A stretch of DNA of 64,000 bases, taken from the NCBI GenBank assembly GCA_004802725.1, contig SGPM01000073.1, forward strand, positions 1 to 64,000, given 5' to 3'. The stretch comes from Antrodiella citrinella. Its lineage: Eukaryota > Basidiomycota > Agaricomycetes > Polyporales > Steccherinaceae. A model generated the notes under the pieces. It was not told where the DNA came from, ran no database searches, and saw only the letters and a program-made list of their open reading frames with translations. Both the position numbers and the translations under genes were made by a program. Positions 10,701-24,504 of the stretch are shown here, piece after piece (the first letter of the stretch is position 1; every line of letters starts with the position of its first letter).

Positions 10701-13700
10701 CTCAAGTACGGCGACCGAGCAGCCTAGCTACTTCGATCTACCGGTTCATTCATCTGCTTTCTTCATTCCAAATTCCTATGTTTCGTCGCCGATACCGATG
10801 ACATTGGTAGAGGAAGAGCCCATCCCCGTGATGAGTACCGAGGATCTTGCGCTTGAAAGTCGGTTTGGGTACGTCAAGTGGCAACACGAGGAGCAGCGAC
10901 GTATATGGGAGTGGTATTTGAGGAAGAACAAGGACGACTTCGACGTTGAGAAGTACCAATGTCTTAGCTTGTGGGAGTTCACTATCCCCATTGCCGACTT
11001 CGGACACCGTCGCGCTTGCTTTCCTCCTCAGCTAAAGTACTTCACGTTCTACGGCGAGAATGACTGTACACTGGGTCAGTTCATTGACAGTGCTGTCATG
11101 GATACTCTAGTGCAATTCCTGGATCCCAAGGCCGTTTGCGACGGTAAGGGATGCGGACAGCCTGCGGCTCGTCATTGCAAAGTCTATGTCCACAATGAAT
11201 CTCGCCTCTTCGTCGCTGTGGAGCAGTGGGACGGGCAAATCACGGATAAAGCGCGTTATTACGCCTCTCCAGACACGATCATCACCTGGAGTGCCTGCAG
11301 AGTGTGTGGGTCCGCCACGCCGTTCATCCCAGTCTCGGAAGAGATGCAGCGGTACTCCTTCGCCAAGTTCCTGGAACTGCACTTCTATCCCGCGGACGTA
11401 CAGCTCGTCCAAGGGGCCGGTTGTCATCATAACATCTACTCTCAGCATATCCGCTACTTTGCTACCAGGGGCATGACTGTCCGATTCCAGGCAGATCCTG
11501 TTGTCTTGCACGAGATTGTCTACCCACCTACGCGTATTCGTGTGCGTCCCGAAACACAGCTCGAGATCAAGAACAGGGACTTTGAGCGCCTCCATCACAG
11601 AAACAATCTCTGGTATTCCGCTCTCATGGACGATCTCAAGCTCATCAATATCGATGCTGCCACGGGCGACGAAGAGGCGGATGCTCTTCTGACCGCGAAC
11701 ATCAACAACCTCATTGCTAGAGCTGAATGGGAGAAGAATGAAGTGGCGAGGTTTATCAACCAGATCTACAGGGACTCTTCTCCAACAGACACGATTGCGC
11801 TTAACCAAGTACGAGCCCAGCGTCAGGACTACATCGTTGCGTGGCAGCAGGACTTCGACAGACTCCCCAAACCTCGGATGCCACAGACTACCGATAACAA
11901 GACTTCACGCAGGTCTTACGCCTTTGGATCCGTTCGTGCTATATGGCCACCGCGCCGGTACGACATGTACGACTCACACATACCTTCGTCGAGCGTATCC
12001 GAAGCCGAGGAGTCAGGTCCTATGGTGATGCGGAAGGTCACAGGCGACTCGATCATCTCAGTTTCGTCTGCCTCTGATGCTTCAGAGTCCGAGTCGGTCG
12101 CAGGTCACATCGCTTTGGCTCGCTCGATAGCGGAGACAAGCACAATCGCTGAGGACTCTGCTGTGGACGAGTCTATAAAGTCGGATCCCGAGAGCGATTC
12201 CACAATAGGCGCAAGCCGAGACGAGGGGAAGGGTGATGACGGTTCGCCCCTAAGTCAAGTAAGCCTTCCCTAACTGATCTGGTATTCTTTCTCACCTAGT
12301 TTTTCAAAGGACGGTCCTATACCTGAGTCCGAGCTGACCATCACAAATGGTGAACGGGAGACGAGACCAGCCTCAAGGTTACCGAGAAGGTCCATTCACT
12401 ATCCTAGTGTCGCTGAGCTTGTCAAGCGTTACCAAGACTTCCTGCCTCCTCAGGGTGTCGAAGAGTTGACTCGGACTGCCTTCCCGCCTGGAATGCCAGT
12501 CTCAGAAAGCGACGTAGAAGGTGGAATAAGTTCACCGACTCGCCCACGTTTCCGCAACAAGCAGTCTCACCGGCTCGTCAGCAAGAAAGCTTCTGTCTCT
12601 GACTTTGAGCAAAGCTACGCCGCCAACATCGCACCAAGGTACCTTACTCATTCAAAGCGCCCAGGCCAGGCCATGTCTCGCATTCCAGGACCTTCTGCCG
12701 GCCCTGCTTATGACTCCCGTCCGTCATCCCGTCGTAGTTCTCCTGACAAGCGACCTTCATTGTCTCGGGCTCATACAGATAGCACTCTCAAAGCACATCG
12801 GCGTTCGTCCCCAGGCCCACCTCCTCAGGGATCCAGGTTGCAGCCTATCGGGCCTTTCATTCCTAAGAACAAAGGCAAATCGACAATTCGTGCTCCCAAA
12901 GATAAAGGACCTGCCCGTCCTCCTAGCTCCCAAGGGCCAAAGTCAACGTTGAGACGTCCTAGCGGCGCTGGCAAGGTGTCCAACATCGCTAAACACTTTG
13001 AACGTATCAATAAGGACAACGACAAGGCCAACCGCCGCTATGCTGTCATTCGTGGTCGGAGGGCCCGTCCTGTGACCTCTGCGCGAGCCAAAGTCGAGAT
13101 TCTGGACAGTATCAAAGACGCAATCAAGGACGAGTCAGAAAGCTCGGACTCCAGTTCGGAGGCGGACGACGAAGGTGGAGACGAGGACGAAGCGCAAGAA
13201 GACGCAGAGCAGAGCTCGTTACCTTCTGCTTCTGCATCGGACACGTTGCATGTTACCGAAAGTCCAGAGACGGGAGCGGAAGATAGCAGCGGGCTAGATA
13301 CTACCCCGATGCCTACGGTTGAGGTGCAACCCAGTTCGTCCGATGAAGCAACCACCGAAGTAAAAAGTGACAATTCTCTGAGGCCTCCTGAGGCGGCACA
13401 AGCGAGTGTCATATCCCCTGTCTCATCCGTTCCTCCATCTCCGGCTATACTTCCTATGCATCTTACACCTTTGACATCACCTCCTCCGGAACTTGATATT
13501 GGCACCACAGGTGCTGAGCGTCAGTCTTCTATCTTGAAAGCATTGTCTGGCTTTTGGCCTCAGACTCAGACAACCTCGCGAGCTCCTGATAATGACGATC
13601 CTATGGCCGACCCAGAACATATCTTCCGCGACTCGTCAATGGTTGTGCGCACAGACGAACCCACCTCCATTATCGCGCTTGCATTGAAGTAAGATCCCAA

Positions 13701-15209
13701 GCTCCTTCTACGATTTTGATCTCACTTACCGTCTTGGTAGCTCACCTCAATACCGTGAACTTCTGTCTAAGTCTCGTGCCGACAAAAGACAGGCGAAGGA
13801 GGCCAAACTAACCACCGACGGCGGAGAGGCTTTCATGCCTGATGACACTTCGGTGGCGGAATCCACTTCTACGTGGGGAGTCGTCAATGTTGAGTCTGCT
13901 GATGGCGGTATTGACCCTACGGAGGAATTGCGAGTTCCATCTTCTAAGTTGCCCTGGGCTATCTGTGAGCCTTTCGAGATGGAAACGTCACAAACGTACT
14001 GACGATGTTATTCAGCATTTGAGAGTGGAGGCTTGACGATTAGCTGCACTGTCTTGTATCCTGAGCAATTCGATGCACTTCGACGGACATATGACTGCGA
14101 GAAGAGCATGGTCGATTCACTGGCGAGGTGTTTCAAGTGGGACACGGGAGGCGGAAAGTCCGGTTCTGCCTTCATGAAGACGTTGGGTAAGCAGACATTG
14201 TATTGCACTCGTTTATGCCTCACTAATTCTGTCTCAGACGATCGTTTCATCACGAAGGAGCTGTCAAGAGCTGAGCTTCAAGCCATGGAGACCTTTGCGC
14301 CGTCCTACTTTGACTACATGTCATCTGCTTTGGGTGCCAATCGACCGACCTTGCTTGCAAAGATATTCGGTGTCTTCAAGATAACGTTCAGGAAGACACA
14401 GAAGGACAAGAACAGCAAGTCGAAGCCGACTCAGATGAATTTGATGGTCATGGAAAACTTGTTCTACGATCGGCGATTCTCCAAGGTGAGCAGGATTTTC
14501 GCGGACGTGAAGAGTTTTGCGATATTTAGTTCATTCTTCGTTCAGATCTACGATCTCAAAGGTTCTACGCGTAATCGACATGTACCATCGACAGGCCGAG
14601 AGAACGAAGTTCTCCTGGACGAGAATCTAGTAGAGAGTAGGTGAATCCATATCCCCTGCCTTCTGCCATGACTCACAGTTTCTGTCATTAGCTGCTCATC
14701 TTGCTCCCTTCTATCTGCGAGAGCATTCAAAGCGTATTCTCCGTGGTGCATTGTTCAATGACAGTCGCTTCCTCGCCGATATCAACGTTATGGACTACTC
14801 TTTACTCGTCGGAGTGGATAGCGCCAACAATGAGCTGGTAGTCGGTATCGTTGGTATGTGATATTTTTGTGCTTGCAGTGGCCACACCTTTTGATCCTCC
14901 TCGCGCAGATTATGTTCGCACGTATACATGGGATAAGAAGTTGGAGAGCTGGGTGAAGGATTCGGCCTTCTTGGGAGGCGGTGCCAACAAAGGCGAACCC
15001 ACTATCATTGGACCGAAACAGTATCGGCAGCGCTTTTTGAGCGCAATGGAACGCTACCTTCCCCTTGTGAGTACTTCGTCAAATCGTACACTCTATAGGT
15101 CATTAAGTTGATGCAATGTTTATCATAGGTACCGGATAGGTGGATGAAGCAACATGACAGCCCAGAGGAAGAAGGCAACAACTTGCTGGATCTCTGGCCA
15201 GACTGGTAG
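7725..15209 (+). CDS. FAB1: Phosphatidylinositol-3-phosphate 5-kinase Fab1/PIKfyve
   Basis: Fab1 converts PI3P to PI(3,5)P2 on vacuole and endosome membranes and controls vacuole size and trafficking. The protein is about 2,300 residues after removal of about eleven short introns. In order: a Ser/Thr-rich N-terminus; an FYVE finger ([45 protein letters not shown]) split by introns at about 8338 and 8492; a TCP-1/chaperonin-like domain (9355-10150, with [20 protein letters not shown] and [15 protein letters not shown]); a CxxC region near 11140-11330 ([27 protein letters not shown]); a long acidic linker; and a PIP kinase domain near 14010-15209 ([58 protein letters not shown]). The DLKGS and MDYSLL motifs are intact, so the kinase should be active. 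The gene converges on LTV1. Confidence 0.95.
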
Positions 15210-15415
15210 CTGTACGTATAGAATCTTGTTGTACTTACGACTTGTCTTGGGGACTCTTGGATCCCTCCGTCGCTCTTCTAATATGCATAAATCGATACAT
15301 CTTCACTGTAGCTACATGGAAATACCCCTTCACGCCTTCCTCTTGCAATCCTAATACCTCTCAACTATGTTACATAGTCGATAATGCAATGACAACGGTC
15401 TCTTGTAGATGTGTC

Positions 15416-17258
15416 CTACAATTTCCGCACTTTCGTGATTTGCTCCTTCGCTGTAACGGCTTGCGTTTCCTGCTTGATCGCCTTGGAGAACTGCTCCTTC
15501 GTCTCCTTCTTTTCTACACGACGTCCCTGCCTCTCGACTTTGACAGCCTGTTTGCGCAGCTTTTTATCCTCCTTCGACTCGTTCTTGGGGCGCGTAACGG
15601 TATGCCGGATTGCTAAGAAAGACGTCAGCTGAATGCAGCTATCCACCTTGTAGATCGACTTGACTAACGTTGGGGGTCATCAGGTGTGGGTGTTACCGAT
15701 CGACGGCCGTCTGTTGCAGACTTGGTGCTTTGCACAGTGGGGAGTCCTGTCTTGGGATCTAACCGAATTCTTGGAACACGGTTTTGATCCCGAGCGCGAA
15801 TGACTCGGGGATGGTTCTCCAGATTACTGTAAGTAGCTATTGTCATGTAAGACAAAACGAAGAGACCGACATTGACCTTGGTCACTCACACAGTATTGTC
15901 TCGCAATCCCAACGGTCCGCCTTGTCGTCTACGTCCAGCGGCATGAGTATATCGTCATCATTGTCCTCCTCGTCCGTCCGCTCTCGAATCACAGCCTCCC
16001 CCAATGCTTTGCGGAAGGTATTCAGTTTCTCTATCGGCGTATCGCCCGCAAGGACTGGACGCATCTTTCCCCCGAGCACCTCAAACTTGTCTAGGAACTC
16101 GTTCATCATGGAGTCGAAATCCTCGCGAGTAGTGATGAGCTCTGGAGCAGAATCTGTGTCAGATTCGTCATCGTCGTCATCCTCATCCTCATCATCGTCC
16201 GAGTCGTATGCTTTTTGAATCTAAAGACAAGATCAGACATAGCAATCACGAACACCGTGAGGAGCTTACTTGATCGAAACGTTCATCCAGTGTAGTCAAT
16301 CCTTCATTCCTAAACATTGACGAACTACTCATACTGTATCCAGAGGCGTCGGATGCGCCCTTCCGCCTCTTCTTCCCACCGACAACGGACATCTGTGGAA
16401 GTGTCCCAACGGTATCCATACCTTCTGAATGCACGTCTGAACTGTTGTCACTAGCTGCATCCGGGCGACTTTGAGAAGTCTTGAACGCCTTGAATCTAGC
16501 TTCCCAGCCTAGTTCCTGCCCTTCCGGCAAAGAGTTTTCATCTTCTACAATCTCTTCGCCTTCGTTATCCGGTAGACCCTCTTCACGGAATTCGTACTCA
16601 AAAGCTTCCTCCGGTGCCCTTTCACCCTTAGCCACAAGCTCCCCGAAGAAGTCTTCCTCTAGACCATCTTCCACGAAAGCATCATCCTCCAACGCTTCCA
16701 GCACCTGTCGTAAATGTGGATCCATGTCGGGTTGAAACCCTGAGATAGATGACGGCACAGCCTGCTGAGTCTCATAGTTTCTGGGTATCTCTACCGTGGA
16801 TGGGAGGGCTTCCTGGGGTATATCGACGAGAGTGATAGTATTCTTGTTCTTCGATTTGCCCTTCTGTTTTGGTGTCGCTTCAATGAGCACGCTATCCACA
16901 CCATCTTCCTGGATTCCAACAGGACGCAAGTGCTGCATGTAGTCGTAATTTGTGTCGTCAAAGTAAACACCATAGGCAGTAGCATGACCGAGGTTCGAGC
17001 GCTCGAGATCCTCAGTCGGAATCTCCGACTCGAGTTCTGCTCTTGTTTTGCCCTGCAATCCGAAAAAAGCCATGAGTAAATGTGAACAATCTGACTCTAG
17101 CCATAACATGCCTTGCGAGTGTTCCCTCGCTCAAATTCCTTCAGCACATGTTTGCTTGATTCAGGATCGTGGATGAGAGGGTCTCTCTGAGACCGATGAA
17201 CAAGCTGAAAATGCTTGGATCCTGGTTGTCTGAATATAGACCTTGATTTTGGGGCCAT
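15416..17258 (-). CDS. LTV1: Ribosome biogenesis factor Ltv1
   Basis: Ltv1 is needed for late maturation and nuclear export of the 40S ribosomal subunit. The start MAPKSRSIFRQPGSKHFQLV is followed by HRSQRDPLIHDPESSKHVLK, the conserved N-terminal block of the family. The second segment has RAELESEIPTEDLERSNLGH and the typical YGVYFDDTNYDYMQHLRPVG motif. Then come acidic stretches around 16140-16200 and 16540-16690, a Ser-rich segment with GYSMSSSSMFRNEGLTTLDE, which resembles the phosphoregulated serine region of Ltv1, and a basic C-terminus (EDKKLRKQAVKVERQGRRVE). About five introns are implied. The start at 17258 is divergent from TAF2 at a distance of about 380 bases. Confidence 0.92.
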
Positions 17259-17638
17259 ATTGAGGACAATGTGGAGCGACTAAGGTGAAGGATAGAATCC
17301 GAGTTATTGCGATTAGGGATTGTGCACTGCCAGTGCAGCAGGAAAAAAGGATCTATGGGCGCCCGATGTTACCGGATTCAGCATGTTACGTAAGACAATG
17401 CGTGACAGGGCGCGTCTGACTCTCACCTCAGACTGGACGGTCGTCGGTCGTCGCGGTTCACCCAGGACGAATACCATCGCGCTCGTCGACCTTCTCATCC
17501 TCGTCGTTTTATTTGTCTATCAGTATCTTCTGTCTACACCACCCACTATAATCTCTTCAATCCGGCCACTTCAGCATCACAGTCGTCTACTCTCCATCTT
17601 TAAGACCTACCGCTCCTAGGGCTTCTCCGGAAAGCAGG
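17259..17638. promoter_or_regulatory. Divergent promoter region between LTV1 and TAF2
   Basis: This 380-base gap separates two divergently transcribed genes, one for ribosome biogenesis and one for general transcription. The TAF2-proximal half is pyrimidine-rich on the plus strand, as is common for fungal core promoters. No strong TATA box is seen. Confidence 0.4.
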
Positions 17639-20600
17639 ATGCAGAGGGAGCATCTGAGGCGGGGGTTCTCTATATACGTGTCTTTCACTAGATTTCTCTG
17701 CGTGCATGCGTATTGACATTGCTTGCTGTCTCTACTAGTCATCAGAAGGTCGTCGTCGAGATTGACTTCTCCGGCAGTATCTGGGTAAGCTTCGATTCCT
17801 TTGGCTCGTCTGCCCTACCTGATGGTCTACTTACCCTCAATTATCGTAGGGATATACGGAATTGACTATAGTTCCGGCCACGAAAGATTTGAAGACCATT
17901 CATTTGCATTCGAGGCAATGTGGTGTGTGATCATCCTCCATTCTACACGCGTGAGCGACGAAGCTGATTCATCTGGCTCCCCTTCAAGCCATACAATCTG
18001 TGACCATTGGAACCCACTCTGCTGAATTCTCCCATCATGATCCTCTCGCCAATATCAACATTTCCAATGCTCAGGATTGCCATAACCACCTGGAACTCAA
18101 GCGCAAGGTGTATGCTGCACTCGCAGAGGGAGATGAAGGGGAATTGTCGATTGCGATACCGAGAGAAGTAATCATTCGACAGTCGGGAAACGCAGCGGTT
18201 GGGATTGCTAGTGAAGGTATGTCTTCACCTCAAGAACGGACAACAGTGTAGTAATAACTGCTGTGGACATTCCAGCTGCTACCCCTGAACCCCAAACTCC
18301 CGGAATCCCTGCGCCATCCCTTGCACCAGTGTTGGAATTTGCTCCCATAACGGTCCGGATTGTTTACAATCTCCGAAAGCCCGCAGATGGTATTCAGTTC
18401 GTTTTTCCTACCGAAAACAGCCCATATGTAAGTTTGTCTGGCCACTGTTAAGGACATACCTTTGATGCTGTGTTCAGCGCGTCCCCCACGTCTATACAAC
18501 ACCGTCCTCGCCCGACGCGGCTAGATGTTGGTTGCCGTGCATAGACAACCTGTGGGAGAAGTGCACTTGGGAGTTTGAGTTTGTCGTGCCGCGTTACTTG
18601 GAGCAAAGGGAGGCACCTTCAGACGATGATGAATCTCCTGAAGGGGAATATCCGACAGTTGTCGTTTGCAGTGGTGATCTCGTGGAGCAGGTGAGTGATT
18701 CCGTCCACAGCCTCACCTAGCGTACTAATCTCTCTATGCAGGTGGCACATCCGCACAATTCCAACAAGACTATCTTCCTCTTCGCTCAGAGCACACCCAC
18801 GTCTGTACAGCATGTGGCATTTGCAGCTGGACCGTTTCACGTGCACACAATTGCTGCAGATCTGTCATCTGCCGAAGACGCGTCGGGTACAAGTCAACCC
18901 CTTATGCACGCGTTATGTCTACCAGGCCATGAAGCACTTCTTGCAAGCTCCGTTTCAGCAATGCGTGCTGCTATGAGCTTCTACACATCTGAGTACGGTC
19001 ACTATCCGTTCGGGTCTCACAAGCTTGTCTTCGTGGACGAGCTGCCTACGCAGCGCTTCGACAGTGCTACTCTTTCAATCTTGACGGTGGACCTTCTACA
19101 TGGTGAGGATGCCATAGATCAAGTTTTCGAAACTCGACATTGCCTCAGTCATGCTCTGGCTTGCCAATGGATCGGTATCAACATTCACCAGAAGGCATGG
19201 TCGGATACTTGGCTTGTCAATGGCCTAGGTCTCTATATCGCGGGTCTTTTCATGCGCAAGGTCTTTGGCAACAACGAATACCGATTCCGCCTGAAGAAGG
19301 ACATGGAACGGGTGCTGGAGCTTGATGTTGGGCCCATGCCGCCAATCTGTCAACCGCAACTCGTAGATCCTCCTGACGCAGCGACCTTGCCTTTTGTCAA
19401 TCTCAAGGCTCCTTTAATTCTCCATATCCTAGATAGACGGCTCGGAAAGTCCGGAACGTCTCTGGGGCTGTCGCGCATCCTGCCTAAGCTGTTCCTCTCA
19501 GCTACTAGCGGGGATATGGTCAACAACGCCATTTCCACACACGCCTTCTTGAGGATGTGTCGAAAAGTGAGTGGTATCGATCCCAGGTCGTTCGCCGAGC
19601 AGTGGATCTATGGGAGCGGCTGCCCCACGTTCGGATTTTCTGCTAGTTTCAACAGGAAGAAAATGGCAGTGGAAATCACCATGCGGCAAGACGCAGCGGC
19701 GGTGAAGTATCACGAAGGGAATGAGGTTTCTAGACAGCTCATGAAGCCTGTCCCCTTCTTCGAAGTGAGTCTTGTCTTCTCCGACCTGAATCCACATACC
19801 CATCATCTTTGGACAGGGCCAAATGACTATCCGTATACACGAAGCCGATGGAACCCCCTACGAGCATGTCCTCGACATACGAAGTGCCTTCAAGCGCTAC
19901 GAAGTCCCTTTCAACACCAAGTACAAGCGCGTGCGTCGCAACACTAAACGCTATCTTGCACGACAACAGGCTGCTCAGGCTGCAGCCGAGGGTGACGCGG
20001 AAGCTGCAGCCGCCATGGACATGGTTGATATGGGTTTTGGTCTCGAGATCTGGGAGAATGAGAAGGAGAGAGAGAATTGGAAGGTGGCGGACTGGACCGA
20101 GGAAGACGAACAGAACATGAGCGGGCAGACGTACGAGTGGATCAGGATTGACGCTGACTTTGAGTGGATTGCGGCAATCGCATTCGACCAGAAGGATTAC
20201 ATGTGGGTGTCACAATTGCAGAGGGATCGAGACGTTGTAGCACAGTACGAGGCAAGTACTTCATCTTCAGTGTTGGGATAATAGCTTACATTGTTTCAAG
20301 GCTATTCAAGTTCTAGCCAAGAATCCGAACGCTATCATCTCCAGCATGCTCACGAAATGCATACAAGTCACGAATTACTTCTTCCGGATTCGTTGTGAAG
20401 CAGCACAGGCACTTGTGACGGTGTGTGCCGTTTTTCTCTGCTTGCGGATGCAGCGCTGAACGTCGTGTAGTGTGCAATACAACGTCTCGAATGGCTTGGC
20501 TTGTTCCACTTGTTCAAGTTGTTTCTCAAATACTGCTATGAGCCGGAGGATCCGAATCAAGACTTGTTCACCCATTCATATATTCCCCGCCCCAATGATT

Positions 20601-23600
20601 TCAACGATATGTCCGAGTACTTCGTGCGGAGGGTGAGTGAGACAGTCGAGCCTCAGATGCCTCGTACTGACTCTCATGTATAGAGTCTCCTGCGAGCCAT
20701 ATCCCGAGTACGGTTCAACAACGGCAAGACACCGCCCGTCGTCCGCCAATTTCTCATCGACCAATTGCGCTACAACGACAATACCTTCAATCCTTACTCG
20801 GACGCTCTGTACATTTGCTCTATCATATCTGCGCTAGGTTCCGCCACTGTGTCTACTGTGCCCCCAGAGCGCGGACAGTTCACTGATATCGAGAATCATC
20901 CAACGATGGACGCTCAAGACGTGGACTTGTTGAAGCAGGCATTGATGGAAGTTGATAGATACCGTAGCATGGACAGACTGATCCCTTCGCCACACAATTT
21001 GGTTACAATCGCGTCTATCGAAGTAAGTTCGAGTCAGTATCTCGAGCGAACTCACATTTACCTGTCCGCAGTTCTATATGCTATTGGCGATGGCGGGTTT
21101 GACTGCTCACGATCCTAGTCTATTCTTCCCTATGACTCGGTGAGTCGATTCAGTTACAGTCATGCGTGCCTTCCGCTTACCTTAAACCAGTGAGGGAAAC
21201 TACACCCAAGTTCGAATGGCAGCCTTCGACGCCCTCTTCTTGAGCAAATGGTATACACCAAAGATCATGCAGTATGTCCTTGCTGTGATGGCAAGCGACC
21301 CGTCCCGTATCATTCGACGTCATGTTGCGCGTAGTGTCTGCCAAAGCTTGGCTTTGCTTGTGACCATGGGCGAGATGAAGACTTCAGGCAAAGACCCAGA
21401 GACGTTGCTCATTGAGGAGGACGGTACTGCTGCTCAGGAGAACAAGAAGGAAACCAAGAAGAGCGACATCGAGCTATTGATCAAGGCCCTGAGGAAGGAC
21501 AGAGAAGTTGGAAAAAATGAGGTCATACGAGAGTTCCTCATGCCCATTGCTATGTAAGGATAAGCTTCTGCACTGAACAATGCCTCTCTTCTTACGCTTA
21601 AACGCAGGGCTCCGGATGCTGATCACGAAGTTCGCTGGTGGCTGCTCAAGCTGGCCGATCTCTTGATTCGTGGATCAGAGGAGGCGCCTCCCAAGGTGAC
21701 CATTCACTTACCTCCGACGCCCGTCAACGAAGTTGCTCCTCCTCTGCCAACCGTGAAGATTCCCCTCAAGCAGAGATCTATCAAAGCCGGTGGACCACCA
21801 GTCAAGAGTCCGCTCACTCCGTTCACGATTCCGCCGAAGCTCAAGCTACCTGTGAATGGAGGTTTATACGACAGCATTGCAACGCCTTCATCCGCTACAC
21901 CTACAACCGAGGGCCGGAAACCATCATTCCAGATTCCCAAACCACCCCTCAAGAAGGCCACCGTCGTAAAAGCAGCGTCTGCTAAAGTACCCAAGGCACA
22001 GACTGGCGGTATGAGTCTACCGGACTTGAAGGCCAGTCGTCTCGCTTTGAAGAAAGTGCAGGGGCACAAGAATGCAGCTGTGTTCTTGCAACCAGTGGAT
22101 CCAGTACGAGACAGAGCGCCAAAGTAAGTGTGATCATCAATACGCGCCTGTTTGGCCAAATCGTTGATTTTTCGATACACAGCTATTTCGATATCATTAA
22201 GAGTCCGATGGATTTGAGGACGATGAGTGCGAAACTTGAGCAGGGACAATATCACAACCGATTTGACTTCGAGGCGGACTTCCGACTTATGATCGCCAAT
22301 GCGAAGCAATACAACATACCCAACAGTTATGTGCATAACGAGGCTCTAGCCCTCGAGGTGTTCTTTGACAGACGTAGGTTCAATTTTTCTTATGCACCTT
22401 CATGATGTTCATGACCGGTCCGTACAGAATGGGCTATCATCAACAAGACGCTCGAAGCCAACGACCAGAGGGTCCGGGCTCAGCCTGCTCCTATTCCGCG
22501 ACCGCTTGTCCCGTCGACGCCGGTGCTGAAATTGCCGCCTGTCGCTCCCTCGTCCACTCCCATTCATGCTACGCCTACTCCATCCAGTTCAGCACGTCCT
22601 ATCATTAAGTTGAGGATGGGTGGCTCAACAACATCGAATGGGACTCCGCCTCCGCCTCCACCGGCACCAGAGGTCGCGCCAGCGAAGGAGATGCCACGTC
22701 CTAAAGGGCGGAAGCCAAAAGAACCCAAGCTGTCTGAAGTGCCACCGCCTGAACCAGCTTTCATTGATGATGGTTCTGCCGATCTTCTTGAGGAAGTCAT
22801 CGCGATAGAGAGAGAGAAGAACGAGGAGAATGCGCGCAAACGGTCTTCTGCCGAGGTGGTAGAAAAGAAGAAGTCTCACAGCAAGGAGAAGGAGAAGGGG
22901 AAAGAGAGGGAAAAGCTCGTCGTCCCAAAGCTCGTCATCGGGAAGCGCAAGAAAGAGGAGGTCGTCGATGAGGATGAGATTCTTGCACTAGCTACCCCTG
23001 CGAAGAAGGAACGCTCCGCTCCCTCGTCTCCTCCTATTGCTGGACCGTCTACCTCTACGGCTACATCTTTCGTCGTGCCGGAGCCAAAGTCTAAGACGGC
23101 TACACCCGCTCCTCCTGCTGCATCTAGTTCGGCTCCCACTCTCAAGCTCACGCTGGGCAAGAATAAGAGCAAATCAACGAAACCTACACCGGTTCCTACG
23201 CCCCCACCAGCACCAGCACCAGAGCCGCCACGTGAGATACGCAGCGAACCTCCTCGGAAGAAAGGGAAAGAAAGGGAAGCTCCATCGGCAACCCCAGCTC
23301 CTGCTTCCACTATTCCAGCGAAGAGAAAGTCTCCGACTGTCAATTCTACTCCCGTCAACGAGAAGAAGTGCAGAGAGATTCTGAAGGTCTTGATGAGGTT
23401 GTCGGACGCCGTTATCTTCTTGATACCTGTCGATCCCGTCCGTGATGGGTGTCCTTCGTATGTCCTGTCCTCTTACTGCTCTAACTCAAACTGACGTCTG
23501 TTCACGCATTCAGGTATTATGACGAAATCAAACAACCTATGGACCTTGGGACGATGTCGAGCAAATTGGCCGAGCACCAATATGCAACTATGGAGGACTT

Positions 23601-24186
23601 TGCCAAGGACATGAACTTGATCTTCACGAACTGCCGCACTTTCAACCCGCCTACGACCTATCCTGTCAATTGTGCCGATGCTCTTGAGAGGGCCTTCAAG
23701 AAGGAGTGGGGTAAAGTCACGGAGAAGAAGCTCTCGTGGAACGAGAAGAGGAGCTTGCAGAGCATTTTAGGCAGGCTCATTCAAGACCCTGTGTAAGTCG
23801 TTTTTAGTCCATGGACAGTCAGAGCTTGTATTGACAGCCCACACAGCTCCTTCGTCTTCCGTGAACCAGTGGACCCTGTTGCACTGGAAATTCCTACCTA
23901 CCACGACATCATTCCGAAGAAAAATGCCCGAGATCTGCGCACTATCAAGCAGAAGCTAGAAGTCGACAAGTATGACTCTGTGGAGGGCTTCGAGGCAGAC
24001 TTGGATCTGATGGTGTCGAACGCCATACTTTTCAATGGTCCTAGCTCTGAGGTTGGGAAAGTTGCGGCTATGCTCAGAGATAAGTACAAGGAGATGCTTG
24101 CGGCGTTGAAGACTGGTGGGAGTGCGAAGAGGAAGGGAGGAGAGAAAGGGACTCCTCAGCCAACGAAGAAGGCGAAAGTTGGTTGA
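17639..24186 (+). CDS. TAF2: TFIID subunit TAF2 with three C-terminal bromodomains
   Basis: TAF2 is a core-promoter-binding subunit of TFIID with an M1 aminopeptidase fold. The start is inferred: a short exon MQREHLRRG splices into HQKVVVEIDFSGSIW, then GYTELTIVPATKDLKTIHLH. The peptidase-like body follows (CWLPCIDNLWEKCTWEFEFV; EYGHYPFGSHKLVFVDELPT). The zinc site is lost: the region aligned with HExxH reads LSHALACQWIG and the later glutamate helix reads WLVNGLGLYI, as expected for a non-catalytic TAF2. The HEAT-like C-terminal half ends near 21,660. Three bromodomain-like units follow at about 22,080-22,470, 23,360-23,730 and 23,750-24,110. Each keeps the acetyl-lysine asparagine (QYN, TFN, LFN) and a PMDLRTM/PMDLGTM/ARDLRTI helix. 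Pro/Ser/Lys-rich linkers separate the first two. About 15 introns; protein roughly 1,900 residues. Confidence 0.88.
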
Positions 24187-24504
24187 TGGTGCTATGGATA
24201 TGCTTTCGTCGTCGACCTGCTGATTTTGTGCTGATTATTCATTTATATCATGGAATGGACTTGCCGTTATGCTGGTGTGCGATGCTTATACTGCAATGCT
24301 AATATAGTCAATGTATTTTGTTCAACACGACGACCGGAAGAGGGTGGACCAGTAAAGCTGCCTGACATAAGCCTAATGACATCATACATCAGATCTAAAG
24401 GCTTGGCTCTTGGCTTTGGCTTGGCTTGGCTGCTTTCTCGTAAGTCGCTACTCTTACTGCCTTTTTCACAAGTATGTATTCCGTTCTTATCACAAACCAC
24501 GATC
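24187..24504. other. Intergenic between TAF2 and HET-C
   Basis: This gap of about 318 bases lies between two genes on the same strand. It contains a short imperfect repeat of GGCTTGGCT/GGCTTTGGCTT near 24,400-24,430. No gene is seen. Confidence 0.35.

Noticed and set aside
19100..19260. Active M1 aminopeptidase
   Set aside because: The zinc-binding HExxH motif is replaced by SHALA and the second glutamate helix lacks the ligand; surrounding blocks match TAF2.
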